Positions 28,299 to 39,015 are shown, counted from the first letter of the stretch. The stretch: 64,000 nt of DNA from Acetobacteraceae bacterium (GCA_003151425.1 PLXO01000023.1:1-64000); one strand, 5' to 3'. The notes: generated by a model from the sequence alone, not told the origin. Numbers and translations: made by a program.

Positions 28299-30357
28299 TG
28301 CACAGACGCAGCGCGTCGTAGACCGCGCCGTGCACGTTGCGGCTGGTCACCGCGTCGCCGATGCGATGCAGCTCGAACGCGCCGCCGCGCGGCGGTGACG
28401 CCAGTTGCGGCCTTCGTTCCAGCAACGCCTCGATGTCGGTGACGCCGTCGTTGGCGGAGTCGGCGCGCAGCGCGTCGAACACGTCGTTCACCGGTACGGT
28501 GCCGTGCTCGATCACGATCTGCGACGCCGACAGGTCCGTGGTCACGCCGGTCAGTTCGTGGCGGAACGTCGCGATCAGCCGGTTGCCGCTTTTCCGCACG
28601 CGCAGCAGCGCGTTGTCGGTGGTGACGCGCGCACCATTCTCCGCGAAGCGCTTGCGGTAGACAGTACGCGACGGATATTCCATCTCCATAGCGACATACT
28701 CGTCGATCGTGACGAATTGCACCTCGCGGCCATGTTCCGCCAAATGCAGCGCGCAGGACACCGCCTGGTGTCGGCCGGTCCCGTCATAGACCAACACATC
28801 ATCCTTCGCCTGTGATGCGTCTACCAGCATGTCCCACACCGTCGTGCAGTGCTCGGCACCGTCCAGCCACTCGGTGTCGGGCAGACCACCGGTGGCGATG
28901 ATGACCGCGCCGGGCTCCTCGGCCAGAACATCGGCGGCTTCAGCGTAGCGGTTCAAGCGCACATCGACGCCCAGTCGTTCCAGCTCCGCCGCGCGCCAGT
29001 CGACGATGGCGATCAGGTCGCGCCGCCAGGTGGCGCGCACCGCGGACAGCAACTGGCCGCCAAGTTTTGTACCGGCTTCGAACAGCACCACATTGTGCCC
29101 GCGCTCGGCACTGACGCGCGCCGCTTCCAACCCCGCCGGCCCGCCACCGACGACGACGACCTTTCGCCCGGGCGCGGCGGCGGGTTCGACGATTTGCGGC
29201 AGCCGGTCCTCGCGGCCGGTCGCCGGATTGTGCAGGCAGGCGACCTTCTTGTACATGCAGTACGACGCGCCGACGCAGGGACGGATGCGTTCCTCCTCGC
29301 CGCGCATCAGCTTGTTGACGATCTGCGGGTCGGCCATGTGCGCGCGCGTCATCGCCACCATGTCCAATAGACCCTCGGCGATCGCGTAGCGCGCCGTGGC
29401 GATGTCCTGGATGCGCGCGGCGTGGAATACTGGCAGTTTGATCTCGCGCTTGAACGCCCCGACGGTGCGCAGAAACGGCGCCACCGGCTGCGACATGCCG
29501 GGCATGTTGTGCTCGGCCAGCGCCAGGTCGGTGTCCATCCGTCCGAAGATGGCGTTGAAGAAATCGATCTGACCCTCGCGCTCGAACATGCGTGCCAGGC
29601 GCAGGCATTCGTCGAAGTCGATGCCGTCTTCAGTGGCCTCATCGACAACGAAACGGATGCCGACCAGCCAGTTGTCGCCGACGGCTTTGCGAATTGCCTC
29701 GTGCACCATCAGACCGAAGCGCGCGCGGTTCTCGGTCGAGCCGCCGAACGCGTCAGTGCGACGGTTGGTGCGCGGCGAGAGGAACTGCCCGATCAGGTGA
29801 CCACCGGTGACCGTTTCGATGCCGTCCAGCCCACCCTCCTGGCAACGTATCGCCGCGGCGGCGTATTCCTTGACGATGCGGGCGATGTCGTGCGCGTCCA
29901 TCTCGCGCGGAAAGTTACGATGCCGAGTCTCGCGGATCGGCGACGGACCGACCGTCGGCAGCCAGTTCCATCCCATCGCGTCAGCGCGACGGCCGAGATG
30001 CGAGATCTGGCACATGATCGCCGCGCCGTGGCCATGGATGCGTTCGGAAAACTCCCTCAGGTACGGAATGACCTCGTCGCCGGAGACGTCGATCTGACCG
30101 CCGCCCCAGCTTGAATCGCGAGACACCATCGAGGACCCGCCGAACATCGTTAGCGCGATGCCGCCCTTCGCCTTCTCCTCGTGGTAGCGCTGATAGCGCT
30201 CCTTCGGGATGCCGGCGTCGTCCAGAGTGGAGGCGTGGCTGGTGCTCATGATCCTGTTACGGAACAACACATTCTTGATCCGGAATGGCTGCAGCAGCGG
30301 GTCGCTCTTGCGCGCGCCGGTTTCGCCTTGGTGGGTGGACGTGGTGACGACGTTCAT
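28288..30357 (-). CDS. NADH:flavin oxidoreductase fused to FAD/NAD(P) domain (OYE / 2,4-dienoyl-CoA reductase-like)
   Basis: LLQPFRIKNVLFRNRIMSTSHASTL; NPATGRED; VVVVGGGPAGLEAARVSAERGHNVVLFEAGTKLGGQL. Confidence 0.9.
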   Translation of the reverse strand: MNVVTTSTHQGETGARKSDPLLQPFRIKNVLFRNRIMSTSHASTLDDAGIPKERYQRYHEEKAKGGIALTMFGGSSMVSRDSSWGGGQIDVSGDEVIPYLREFSERIHGHGAAIMCQISHLGRRADAMGWNWLPTVGPSPIRETRHRNFPREMDAHDIARIVKEYAAAAIRCQEGGLDGIETVTGGHLIGQFLSPRTNRRTDAFGGSTENRARFGLMVHEAIRKAVGDNWLVGIRFVVDEATEDGIDFDECLRLARMFEREGQIDFFNAIFGRMDTDLALAEHNMPGMSQPVAPFLRTVGAFKREIKLPVFHAARIQDIATARYAIAEGLLDMVAMTRAHMADPQIVNKLMRGEEERIRPCVGASYCMYKKVACLHNPATGREDRLPQIVEPAAAPGRKVVVVGGGPAGLEAARVSAERGHNVVLFEAGTKLGGQLLSAVRATWRRDLIAIVDWRAAELERLGVDVRLNRYAEAADVLAEEPGAVIIATGGLPDTEWLDGAEHCTTVWDMLVDASQAKDDVLVYDGTGRHQAVSCALHLAEHGREVQFVTIDEYVAMEMEYPSRTVYRKRFAENGARVTTDNALLRVRKSGNRLIATFRHELTGVTTDLSASQIVIEHGTVPVNDVFDALRADSANDGVTDIEALLERRPQLASPPRGGAFELHRIGDAVTSRNVHGAVYDALRLCSAL

Positions 30358-30367
30358 GACGGACCCT

Positions 30368-32254
30368 TTATTCGGTTCGTTCGTAGAGTGTGTTGTGCGA
30401 CGTTGGCGCGGGTGCCGCCGGGGTGGGGCCGGTTTGCGCCGCCAGCAGCTCCTGCTCGGTGCGATGGCAGTGGATCGCGGTGCCCTTCGGCAGGTGGCGC
30501 ACGGGGGGCAGTTGCGTCTCGCACACACCCGGGATGCGCATGGCGCAGCGGCTGACGAAGGCGCACGGCGACGTGGCGGAGCGCACCGCTGTGCCGTCCA
30601 AGGCTTCATTCAGATGAAACCTGCTGATCCCGTCCAGCCAGCCGGTCCGCAGCTCAGGCACCGAGGAGATCAGCAAATCGGTGTAGGGATGGCGCGGCGG
30701 CGTCAACAGCGCGCTGCGATGACCGTATTCCACCGCCTGGCCGGCATAGAGGATCATCACCTCGTCGCAGATCGCGCGCACGGTGGACAGGTCGTGGCTG
30801 ATGAACATGTAGGCCAGACCTAGCTCGCGGCGAAGTTCCGACAGCAATTCCAAAATGGCAGCGCCGACCACGGTGTCCAGCGCCGAGGTCACCTCGTCGC
30901 ACAGGATCAGCCGCGGCTCGGCGGCGAGCGCGCGCGCCAGGTTCACCCGCTGTTTCTGTCCGCCGGACAGCTCGGCCGGGTAACGATCAGCAAGCGCCGG
31001 CGACAGCCGCACCATGTCGAGCAGCGTGCGCACGCGACGTGACGCGTCGGCGTCGGACAGGCCGTGGTAGAATCGCAACGGCCGCGCCAGGATGCGCGTA
31101 ACGCGATGCGCCGGGTTCAGCGCCACGTCGGCGCTCTGGAATACGATCTGGATGCGGCGAAGTTGCTCGCGCGTGCGCTGTGCCGCCTGGGCCGGCAGCA
31201 CCTGTCCGTCCAGCGTGATCGTTCCGCGGGCGGCGGGCAGCAGGCCGGCGACGACGCGCGCCAAGGTGCTCTTGCCGGAGCCCGATTCGCCGATGATGCC
31301 CAGCACCGAGCCCGGCTGGATCGTCAGATCGATATCGTGCAGCACAGGCAGTTGCGGCAGCCCCTGCGAGGTGCAGCCGCCATAGCCGGCAATCAGCCCC
31401 TTCACCTGCAGCAGTGGCGGGTCGCGCGGCGGCGGCGGCGCGGACGGCGTGGAATGGGACGCGGGATCGGCCGCGGCCAGCAGGCTTTGCGTATAGGTGT
31501 GCGTGGGTGCGCTCAGGATCCGCGCCGTCGGACCGACCTCCTGGATGGCGCCGTCGCGCAGCACAATGATACGATCGGCTATCTGCGCCACCACTGACAG
31601 GTCATGCGAAACGTACAGCGCGGTCGTATGGTGCTGCTTCACCACCGATTTGAACGCGCGTAAAACCTCGATCTGCGTGGTCACGTCCAGCGCCGTGGTG
31701 GGCTCGTCCATGATCACCAGCTCGGGGTCGGTGATCAGCGCCATCGCGGCCATCAGGCGCTGCAACTGTCCGCCGGAGACCTGGTGCGGGAAGCGGCGCC
31801 CAACATGGTCCGGATCCGGCAACGCCAGAGCGCGGAACAGCGACTTTGCCTTCGCCTCGGCCGCATGGCGCGTCAGCAGGTGATGGATGCGCGCGCTCTC
31901 GATCACCTGCGCCATGACGCGCTGGAACGGATTGAACGACGCGGCGGCGCTTTGCGCGATGTAGCTGACCTGACGGCCGCGGATCTGCGCCAATCCGGAT
32001 GGTGACAGCGCGTGCACCATGGTGTTTCCAACGCGGATCGATCCGGCATCGATGCGGCAGCCAGGGCGGGCGTAGCCCAGTAGCGACAGCGCGATGGTGG
32101 TCTTGCCGGAGCCGGATTCGCCGATCAGCGCCACCACCTCGCCGCGCGCAATCTTGAAGCTGACATCATCGACGATGACGGTTTCGCCCCGCGCGCCCCG
32201 CGCTGTGACGCGCAGGCCGACGACGTCAACCAACGGGGCGCCTTCACCGTTCAT
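30368..32254 (-). CDS. Fused dipeptide ABC transporter ATP-binding protein (DppD-DppF)
   Basis: Two Walker A motifs GESGSGKTT and GESGSGKST; two LSGGQ-type signatures; C-terminal HP..TDLLISSVPE. Confidence 0.9.
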   Translation of the reverse strand: MNGEGAPLVDVVGLRVTARGARGETVIVDDVSFKIARGEVVALIGESGSGKTTIALSLLGYARPGCRIDAGSIRVGNTMVHALSPSGLAQIRGRQVSYIAQSAAASFNPFQRVMAQVIESARIHHLLTRHAAEAKAKSLFRALALPDPDHVGRRFPHQVSGGQLQRLMAAMALITDPELVIMDEPTTALDVTTQIEVLRAFKSVVKQHHTTALYVSHDLSVVAQIADRIIVLRDGAIQEVGPTARILSAPTHTYTQSLLAAADPASHSTPSAPPPPRDPPLLQVKGLIAGYGGCTSQGLPQLPVLHDIDLTIQPGSVLGIIGESGSGKSTLARVVAGLLPAARGTITLDGQVLPAQAAQRTREQLRRIQIVFQSADVALNPAHRVTRILARPLRFYHGLSDADASRRVRTLLDMVRLSPALADRYPAELSGGQKQRVNLARALAAEPRLILCDEVTSALDTVVGAAILELLSELRRELGLAYMFISHDLSTVRAICDEVMILYAGQAVEYGHRSALLTPPRHPYTDLLISSVPELRTGWLDGISRFHLNEALDGTAVRSATSPCAFVSRCAMRIPGVCETQLPPVRHLPKGTAIHCHRTEQELLAAQTGPTPAAPAPTSHNTLYERTE

Positions 32255-33083
32255 GGCTGGCGCCGCGCCGCGTCGGCAGATTGTCGATCAGCAAGTTCAC
32301 CGCGATGGTCAGCGTGGCGATCGCCACCGCCGGCATGATCACGGCGGGGGAACCGTCGACCAGGCCCTCCAGGTTTTCGCGCACCAGCGAGCCCCAGTCG
32401 GCATCGGGCGGCTGGACACCAAGACCGAGGAACGACAGGCCGCTCAACAGCAGTACGACATAGACGAAGCGCAGGCCGAAGTCGGTCAGCACTGGCAGCA
32501 GCAGATTGGGCAGGATTTCCTCGCGCATGATGAACAACGTGCCCTCACCGCGGGCGCGCGCGACGGCGACGAAGTCCAGCGCGTTGATGTTGACCGCGAG
32601 GGCGCGCGCGGTTCGATACGCGCCCGGCGTGTAGATCACCGCGGCGGTGGTGATCAGCACACCCATGGAGGCACCGAGCGAGGCCACCACGACGAGGCCG
32701 AACAGCAGGCTGGGCAGCGAGATCACGGCATCGAGCACGCGGCTGAGCACGGCATCGAGCCAGCCGCCCCGCGCCGCGGCGGCAAGCGCCAGCGAGACCC
32801 CGGCCAGACAGGCCAGCACGGTCGCGACCAGCGACACGCCGACGGTGATGCGCGCGCCCAGCAGCACGCGGCTCAACATGTCGCGACCGAGATAATCGGT
32901 GCCGAACGGGAAGGCCCAGGTCATCGGCGCCAGAATGTTCGGACTGACAATGTGGCCGGCGGAATAGGGTGCGATCCACGGTGCCAGCACGGCAACGACG
33001 AGCCAGAATGTGAGCACATTCGCACCGATTGCGCCGGTGAGTGGCAATCGCAGACGGCGCATGGGAGAGACGATGCCGCTCAT
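32244..33083 (-). CDS. ABC transporter permease, DppC type
   Basis: PFGTDYLGRDMLSRVLLGARITVGVSLVAT. Confidence 0.9.
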   Translation of the reverse strand: MSGIVSPMRRLRLPLTGAIGANVLTFWLVVAVLAPWIAPYSAGHIVSPNILAPMTWAFPFGTDYLGRDMLSRVLLGARITVGVSLVATVLACLAGVSLALAAAARGGWLDAVLSRVLDAVISLPSLLFGLVVVASLGASMGVLITTAAVIYTPGAYRTARALAVNINALDFVAVARARGEGTLFIMREEILPNLLLPVLTDFGLRFVYVVLLLSGLSFLGLGVQPPDADWGSLVRENLEGLVDGSPAVIMPAVAIATLTIAVNLLIDNLPTRRGASHER

Positions 33084-34036
33084 CGATAGCGCAGGCGCGG
33101 GTTTGACAAGATGGCGGCGATGTCGGCGAGGGTGGTCAGCAGCAAGTAGCCGGCGCAGAAGATCATCGCGCAGGCTTGGACCACCGGCATGTCGCGCGTC
33201 GAGACAGCATCCACCATCAGCTTGGCAAGACCGGGATAGTTGAAGATCGTCTCGATGATGATGACGCCGCCGAGCAGGAACGACAGGCTCAATGCGACCG
33301 CGTTGACGATCGGCCCCAGCGCGTTCGGCAGCGCGTGGCGCAGCACGATGCGCACCGGCCGGGCGCCCTTCAGCCGCGCCATCTCGACATAGGACGAATC
33401 CAGCGTGCCGATCAGCGCCGCGCGGCTCATGCGCGCCATCTGCGCCATGACAACGAAGCTCAATGAAACCACGGGCATCGCAAAGCTGCGGAACAGTTGT
33501 TCAATCGTATGGACGTCGCGGATCGACGAAAGTGCCGGCAGCCAGTGCAGTTTCACCGCGAAGATCAGCACGGCCAGTGTGGCGACGAGGAACTCCGGAA
33601 CCGAAACGACACCGACCGTGACCAGGCTGGTGATGCGGTCGTACAGCGAGCCGCGTTTCACCGCCGCAGTGATGCCGAGGGTCAGTGCCAACGGTACCGA
33701 GAAAGCCGCGGTCAGCGCCGCCAGCAGCAGGGAATTCGGCAGTCGGCTGCCGATCAGGTTGGCGACCGGCAGGTGGTTGACGAGCGAGCGGCCGGGGTCG
33801 CCATGCAGCAATCCACCAAGCCAGATAAGATAGCGCAACCATCCCGGCTGATCGAGATGCAGCGCGGCGCGCAGCCCGGCAACGGCCTCGGGGGTCGCCG
33901 CCTGGCCCAGCACCGCCTGCGCCACGTCGCCCGGCAGCAACTCGGTGGCGCCGAACACCAGAACGGAGACGATCCAAAGGGTGAGAAGGCTAATCGCGAT
34001 GCGGGTCACGATCAGCCGTAGCATCACCGGGTTCAT
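33080..34036 (-). CDS. ABC transporter permease, DppB type
   Basis: MNPVMLRLIVTRIAISLLTLWIVSVLVFGATELLPGDVAQAVLG; start could also be 34054. Confidence 0.9.
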   Translation of the reverse strand: MNPVMLRLIVTRIAISLLTLWIVSVLVFGATELLPGDVAQAVLGQAATPEAVAGLRAALHLDQPGWLRYLIWLGGLLHGDPGRSLVNHLPVANLIGSRLPNSLLLAALTAAFSVPLALTLGITAAVKRGSLYDRITSLVTVGVVSVPEFLVATLAVLIFAVKLHWLPALSSIRDVHTIEQLFRSFAMPVVSLSFVVMAQMARMSRAALIGTLDSSYVEMARLKGARPVRIVLRHALPNALGPIVNAVALSLSFLLGGVIIIETIFNYPGLAKLMVDAVSTRDMPVVQACAMIFCAGYLLLTTLADIAAILSNPRLRYR

Positions 34037-34046
34037 GGCGCGCGCG

Positions 34047-35645
34047 TCAGGCATCCACCCAGATGTTTTCGGCGAAGTCGTAGCCCATTAGGCCGCCGGT
34101 GGGGATCGGGCGCAGCCCCTTGATCTTGCTGCTGTGCGCGTCCAGCAACGAAACGAACAGCGGGATGCCGATGCCGCTGTCGTCGTGGATCATGCGCTGC
34201 ATGTCGCAGTACATCTGCTTGCGCCTCGTCAGATCGGTTTCGGTACGGGCAGCCAGCAGCAACTGGTCGAACTGCGGGTTCTTCCATGCGCTTTCGTTCC
34301 ATGGCGCGTCGGACTTGAAGAACAGCGTCAGCAGGATGTCGGCGCTGGGGCGCGGATTGATGTTGCCGAATCCGAGCGGCGCCTTCATCCAGTAATTCGC
34401 CCAATAGCCGTCCGCCGGCACGCGTTTGATGTCCAGGTTCAGGCCGATCTTCTGCGCGGCGTCCTGCATCAGAACCGCCATGTCGACCGATGACGACGCG
34501 GCGGGCGAGGCGACGATCGGCACCGCGGTGTTGCCGATGCCGGATTTCTGGAAATGGAACTTCGCCTTGTCCAGATCAAATGGGCGCTGCGGGATGTCGG
34601 TGCAATAGAACCGGTTGGTGGGATCGACCGGCTGGTCATTGCCCAGCACGGCGTAGCCCTGGAAGACGGCGGTGCGCATCTGCTCACGGTCGAGTAGGTA
34701 TTTCATCCCAAGGACGAAGTCGGGATTCTTTGTCGGCTCGGCGTCCAGGCGCATCACCAGGTCGGTGTAGTTGCCGGACTTCGTCTCGAAGATCTCGAAG
34801 CCGTCGGTGGCCTTGATCTGGCGCGTAGCGCGTGGGCTGATGCCGCCGGCGATCTGGATGTCGCCCGAGAGTAGCGCGTTCACCCTCGCGGTCTCGTCCG
34901 GGATGCCGAAGAATTCTATCTGGTCGATATAGGGCTGGCCCGGCTTCCAATAGTGCTCGTTGCGTACCCCGATGGAACGCACGCCGGGGTTGAATTCCTT
35001 GCACTTGTAGGGCCCGGTGCCGACCGCGGTGGTGAAGTCGGTGGTGCCATCCTTGACGATCAGGAAGTGGAAGGTGCCGAGCACGACAGGGAAGTCGGCA
35101 TTCGGCGCCGACAGCGTGACCTGCACCTCGTTCGGGCCGGTCGCCTTCACCTCCTGCATCTGCGCGGCCAGCGTCTTGGCGATGGAGCCGACCTTGGGAT
35201 CCTTGTGACGCAGCAGCGAGTAGACCACGTCGGCCGGGGTGAGCGGCTTGCCGTCGTGGAAGGCGACGCCCTGGCGCAGTTTGAAAGTCCAGATAGTGGC
35301 TCTGTCGTTTTCGATCGTCGCAGCCAGTTCGGGCTGCGGCGTGAGCGTTTCATCGAGTCGTGTCATCCCGTTGTAAAACATCAGACAGCGCGCGTAATCG
35401 GTCGACAGCGTCTGCTTCGCCGGGTCCACCGTATCCGCGGTGGACGAGGAATAGCCGGCGACGCGGATGCTGCCGCCCCGCTTGGGCGTCTCCGCCAGTG
35501 CCTTGCCGGCACGCGTCAGGATCGTGCCGGCGGTCGCCAGGCCCATGCCCGCGCCGGCGAGCCAGCCGATCGCTTCACGTCGCGTGGCACCGCGGTGCAG
35601 CATTTCCCGTATAGCGGTCTCGGCGTCCCTGGTGTGGTTGTTCAT
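34047..35645 (-). CDS. ABC transporter substrate-binding protein (peptide, family 5), Tat-like signal
   Basis: ATRREAIGWLAGAGMGLATAGTILTRAGKALA ... FKLRQGVAFHDGKPLTPADVVYSLLRH. Confidence 0.9.
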   Translation of the reverse strand: MNNHTRDAETAIREMLHRGATRREAIGWLAGAGMGLATAGTILTRAGKALAETPKRGGSIRVAGYSSSTADTVDPAKQTLSTDYARCLMFYNGMTRLDETLTPQPELAATIENDRATIWTFKLRQGVAFHDGKPLTPADVVYSLLRHKDPKVGSIAKTLAAQMQEVKATGPNEVQVTLSAPNADFPVVLGTFHFLIVKDGTTDFTTAVGTGPYKCKEFNPGVRSIGVRNEHYWKPGQPYIDQIEFFGIPDETARVNALLSGDIQIAGGISPRATRQIKATDGFEIFETKSGNYTDLVMRLDAEPTKNPDFVLGMKYLLDREQMRTAVFQGYAVLGNDQPVDPTNRFYCTDIPQRPFDLDKAKFHFQKSGIGNTAVPIVASPAASSSVDMAVLMQDAAQKIGLNLDIKRVPADGYWANYWMKAPLGFGNINPRPSADILLTLFFKSDAPWNESAWKNPQFDQLLLAARTETDLTRRKQMYCDMQRMIHDDSGIGIPLFVSLLDAHSSKIKGLRPIPTGGLMGYDFAENIWVDA

Positions 35646-35747
35646 TGCATTCCTCTGCCCTCTTTGCACGGTCCGACAGGTAACTGTCCCATAGGCGTGG
35701 CCCTTCGGACAGCTTGACAATACGAAGGGGGGATATACGGTCAGCGT

Positions 35748-36680
35748 ATGCCCGGTCTCGCCAAACTGATTCCCTCACCGCGCGCCCTGCTGATCTTTGA
35801 GGCGGCGGCGCGGGCCGGAACATGCAGCGAAGCGGCGCGCGAGTTCAATCTGACACAGCCATCCGTCAGTCGGAATATCGCACAGCTCGAGCAGCATCTG
35901 GGTGTCATTTTGTTCACCCGCAGTCCGGTCGGGCTGGAGCTGACGCCGGAAGGGCAGTTCCTGTATCGCGCTTTGTCGGACGGGCTGCAGAAGGTCGAGG
36001 CGGCGCTGCGCGAGCTGATCGCGGAACGAACACGCAAGCAGGTGGTGGAACTGTCGCTGTCGACGGCCTTCGTCACGCACTGGCTGATCCCGCGCCTGAG
36101 CGAGTTCCATCGAGCATTTCCCGAGGTCGATCTGCGCTTCCAGTTAATCTCCGGCACGTTGCGCGGGACGCCGGGCAACGTCGACCTGGCGATGCGGATG
36201 CACACGACGGAGCACGATGCCGACCATCACTCCTGGCGGTTCGCGCCGGAAATCGTGATGCCGGTGTGTAGCCCTTCCTATGCGGCGGCGCACGGCACGC
36301 TGGAGGCGCCGCAGCAGGCCGGGGGGCATGTGCTGCTGCATTTGGCCGATCCGTTGCTGGACTGGGATATGCTCTGGGGTGGCGTGGTGCGGTGGCGGAC
36401 GAAGCGGGCGATCTGGCTGGAGTTCACCGACTATGCCGTGGTGCTGCAGGGTGCAATGAACGGCGAAGGCATCGCGTTGGGTTGGATCACCGTGGTGGCG
36501 CGGGCGTTGGGCGAGGGCAAGCTGGTGCCGGCGTCGGAGCGGCGCGTGCGCACCGGGCGGCACTATCATTTGTTCGCGCCGCGCGCGAAGCCGGTGCGCG
36601 ACGTGGTGCTGGCGATCCGCGACTGGATGATCACGCAGATGCAGGTCGACATGGAGAGGGTTGGCGATTTCTTGCGGTGA
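35748..36680 (+). CDS. LysR family transcriptional regulator (GcvA-like)
   Basis: SPRALLIFEAAARAGTCSEAAREFNLTQPSVSRNIAQLEQHLGVILFTRSPVGLELTPEG; divergent from the 28-35 kb transport cluster. Confidence 0.9.
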   Translation: MPGLAKLIPSPRALLIFEAAARAGTCSEAAREFNLTQPSVSRNIAQLEQHLGVILFTRSPVGLELTPEGQFLYRALSDGLQKVEAALRELIAERTRKQVVELSLSTAFVTHWLIPRLSEFHRAFPEVDLRFQLISGTLRGTPGNVDLAMRMHTTEHDADHHSWRFAPEIVMPVCSPSYAAAHGTLEAPQQAGGHVLLHLADPLLDWDMLWGGVVRWRTKRAIWLEFTDYAVVLQGAMNGEGIALGWITVVARALGEGKLVPASERRVRTGRHYHLFAPRAKPVRDVVLAIRDWMITQMQVDMERVGDFLR

Positions 36681-36912
36681 GCAGGACGTCAAACGAGTGA
36701 TGCGAACGGCGATCGTCGATCATGCGGCCAAACCGGCTCCCGGTGCGCGGTTCATCACCCGATTGCCACCCCCCCCACCCAGGGCACCGCGGAGAATAGT
36801 TGCACATTCGCACGCATCAGCGCAGTGTTGCCTCGCTGTGACGGCTGAGAAACCCGACCTCGCACCTGACAAAAGCCGGGGATGGTTGCTTCATGAGAGG
36901 TTAACCAGCGCC

Positions 36913-37464
36913 ATGTGCGATTTCACTATCAAGCAGTCGAGGACGCCGACACAGGGGAACGACGTCACATACTCCGTTGATCCGCCCGTTTCGGCCCCGT
37001 GTAGGGTAGACGTTCGGGTCAACCGCGCGACGGTGACCAGTCTCGGTGACAACGGCCAACTCCGGGTCATCGGGATTGGCGCGGCGGGCACCGTAACGGT
37101 CCGACCGCTGACCGATCCGCCCGCCGGCAGCGTCATGTTCATCGTGACGTGCCCGGAGCCACCGAGCCGGGTCTATACGCGAGAATACGTGATCGGCATC
37201 GGCGTCGTCGCTATCCCTGAGCCGTCGGGCGATCCACCAATCGAGCTTCCCAAGACGGCATGGAAACCCAAGATCTCGCAGGAAGCCGAGGACCACAACC
37301 GAGCCGTCGCGGCTCGCGAAGATGCGGAACGCGAGCGCTACGGCGAGCCCAAAGGGCGGGAGGAAAAAGGGCGCATCGTCGTGCCAATCCCGCTCATTCC
37401 CAATCCGTTCGGCGACGATGACCAGAAGAGGAGACACCCCACAGACGACGAAGAGACGAGGTGA
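36913..37464 (+). CDS. Hypothetical protein, no family recognised
   Basis: MCDFTIKQSRTPTQGNDVTYSVDPPVSAPCRVDVRVNRATVTSLG... with charged C-terminal tail; purine-rich gagagg upstream of the ATG. Confidence 0.5.
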   Translation: MCDFTIKQSRTPTQGNDVTYSVDPPVSAPCRVDVRVNRATVTSLGDNGQLRVIGIGAAGTVTVRPLTDPPAGSVMFIVTCPEPPSRVYTREYVIGIGVVAIPEPSGDPPIELPKTAWKPKISQEAEDHNRAVAAREDAERERYGEPKGREEKGRIVVPIPLIPNPFGDDDQKRRHPTDDEETR

Positions 37465-37818
37465 CGCGCAGGTCGCGTGATCGACGGTAACCGCTGGCTT
37501 TGAATCCATCGGCGAGGGCTGCTAGGGTGCCTCGGGCTGTCATCCCAGCGTGGAGGCCACGCGGGATCGGATGCCAGGAGCAATGATGCGGCAACGTCAT
37601 CCCATGTGGCGACGCAAGTTCATTCGGGTGCTGCGCAATCCGGTTTCGTACGATCCGGATCGCAAACGGAACGCAACCTCCGCCGGCGCGGACCGGCACC
37701 GCATCCGGCTGCTCGATCCGCTGCCCCACCACTTGACCTGTCTCGATGCCACGCGTCGGCGCGCATCCGCCCAGCGTCTGCCGGAACAAGCTTGCTGAAC
37801 ACACAAGGAGAAAACCCC

Positions 37819-39015
37819 ATGTCAGGACGGTATCCCGAGATCGTCTACACCGAAGAAGGCATGCGCGAGGGCATGCAGATCGAGGATGCCAACATCCCGG
37901 TCAGCGCCAAGGTGGAACTGCTGGATGCCCTGTCGGAAACGGGACTGAAGCAGATCGTGATCGGCTCCTTCGTCAGTCCGAAATACACCCCGCAAATGGC
38001 GCGGATCGACGAGATCGTCACCAAGTTCCACCCGAAGCCGGGCGTGATGTACACCGCGCTGGCGCTGAACGAGAAGGGGGTGGAGCGCGCCAAGCAATAC
38101 GCGCCGCCGCTGACCATCGTGCGCAGCAAGCGGCCGCAGTTGCGCGTGCATCAGTGCGACGTGTTCGCGCGGCGCAACACCAACCGCTCGCAGATGCAGG
38201 AGATGGCTGCGTGGGCGAAGGTGATCGACAGTGCGGTACAGAACGGCGTGAAGGAGGCGGGCATCGGCACCAACGCGACGTTCGGCTCCAACTTTGTCGG
38301 CGACTTCAGCGTCGATATGACAATGAAGTTCCTGGAGAAGCAGCACGATCTGTGGGACGCGGTCGGCATCAAGGTGACCTCGGTCAGCATCGGCGATCCG
38401 ATGGGCTGGTGCCATCCCGTGAAGGTCGAGGAGATCTTCGGCCGCGTGAAGCGCAAATGGCCGGAGATCACCACCTTCAGCGCGCATCTGCACAACAGCC
38501 GCGGGATGGCAATCACCTCGGCCTATGCGGCGATCAAGGCGCTGGACGGCGATGACACGCTGCACTTGCAAGGCACCATCGGCGGGATCGGCGGATGTCC
38601 GTATTGCGGCAACGGCCGTTCCACCGGCATGGCACCAACCGAGGACTTCATGCACATGCTGGAGGGCATGGGCATCGAGACCGGGGTCGATCTCGGCAAG
38701 TTGATCGATTGCGTCTGGATGCTGGAGAAGATGATCGGCCGGTATGCCTGGGGCCACGTGTCGCGCTGCGGCCCGCGACCGATCAAGCGCGAGCAGTTCT
38801 TCGACGCCAACGCGCCGTTCGTCGAGACGGTGGAGCAGGCGCATCACTTCCGTCGGGGCAAGCAGCTTTATGAGGGCTGCATCTATCCGTGGGACAAGCC
38901 GATCAGCAGTCCGTATCTCGATCGGGCGCTGCAGGGCCTGCCGACCTACGAGCCGGATGGTGCCTGGCCGTGGGAGGAAGCGTTCTTCCCGAAGGCGATG
39001 GTGCCGGCGAAGTAG
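37819..39015 (+). CDS. HMG-CoA lyase-like / pyruvate carboxyltransferase family protein
   Basis: IVYTEEGMREGMQIEDANIPVSAKVELLDALSETGLKQIVIGSFVSPKYTPQMAR ... FSAHLHNSRGMAITSAYAAI...GTIGGIGGCPYCGNGRSTGMAPTED; AAGGAG RBS. Confidence 0.85.
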   Translation: MSGRYPEIVYTEEGMREGMQIEDANIPVSAKVELLDALSETGLKQIVIGSFVSPKYTPQMARIDEIVTKFHPKPGVMYTALALNEKGVERAKQYAPPLTIVRSKRPQLRVHQCDVFARRNTNRSQMQEMAAWAKVIDSAVQNGVKEAGIGTNATFGSNFVGDFSVDMTMKFLEKQHDLWDAVGIKVTSVSIGDPMGWCHPVKVEEIFGRVKRKWPEITTFSAHLHNSRGMAITSAYAAIKALDGDDTLHLQGTIGGIGGCPYCGNGRSTGMAPTEDFMHMLEGMGIETGVDLGKLIDCVWMLEKMIGRYAWGHVSRCGPRPIKREQFFDANAPFVETVEQAHHFRRGKQLYEGCIYPWDKPISSPYLDRALQGLPTYEPDGAWPWEEAFFPKAMVPAK

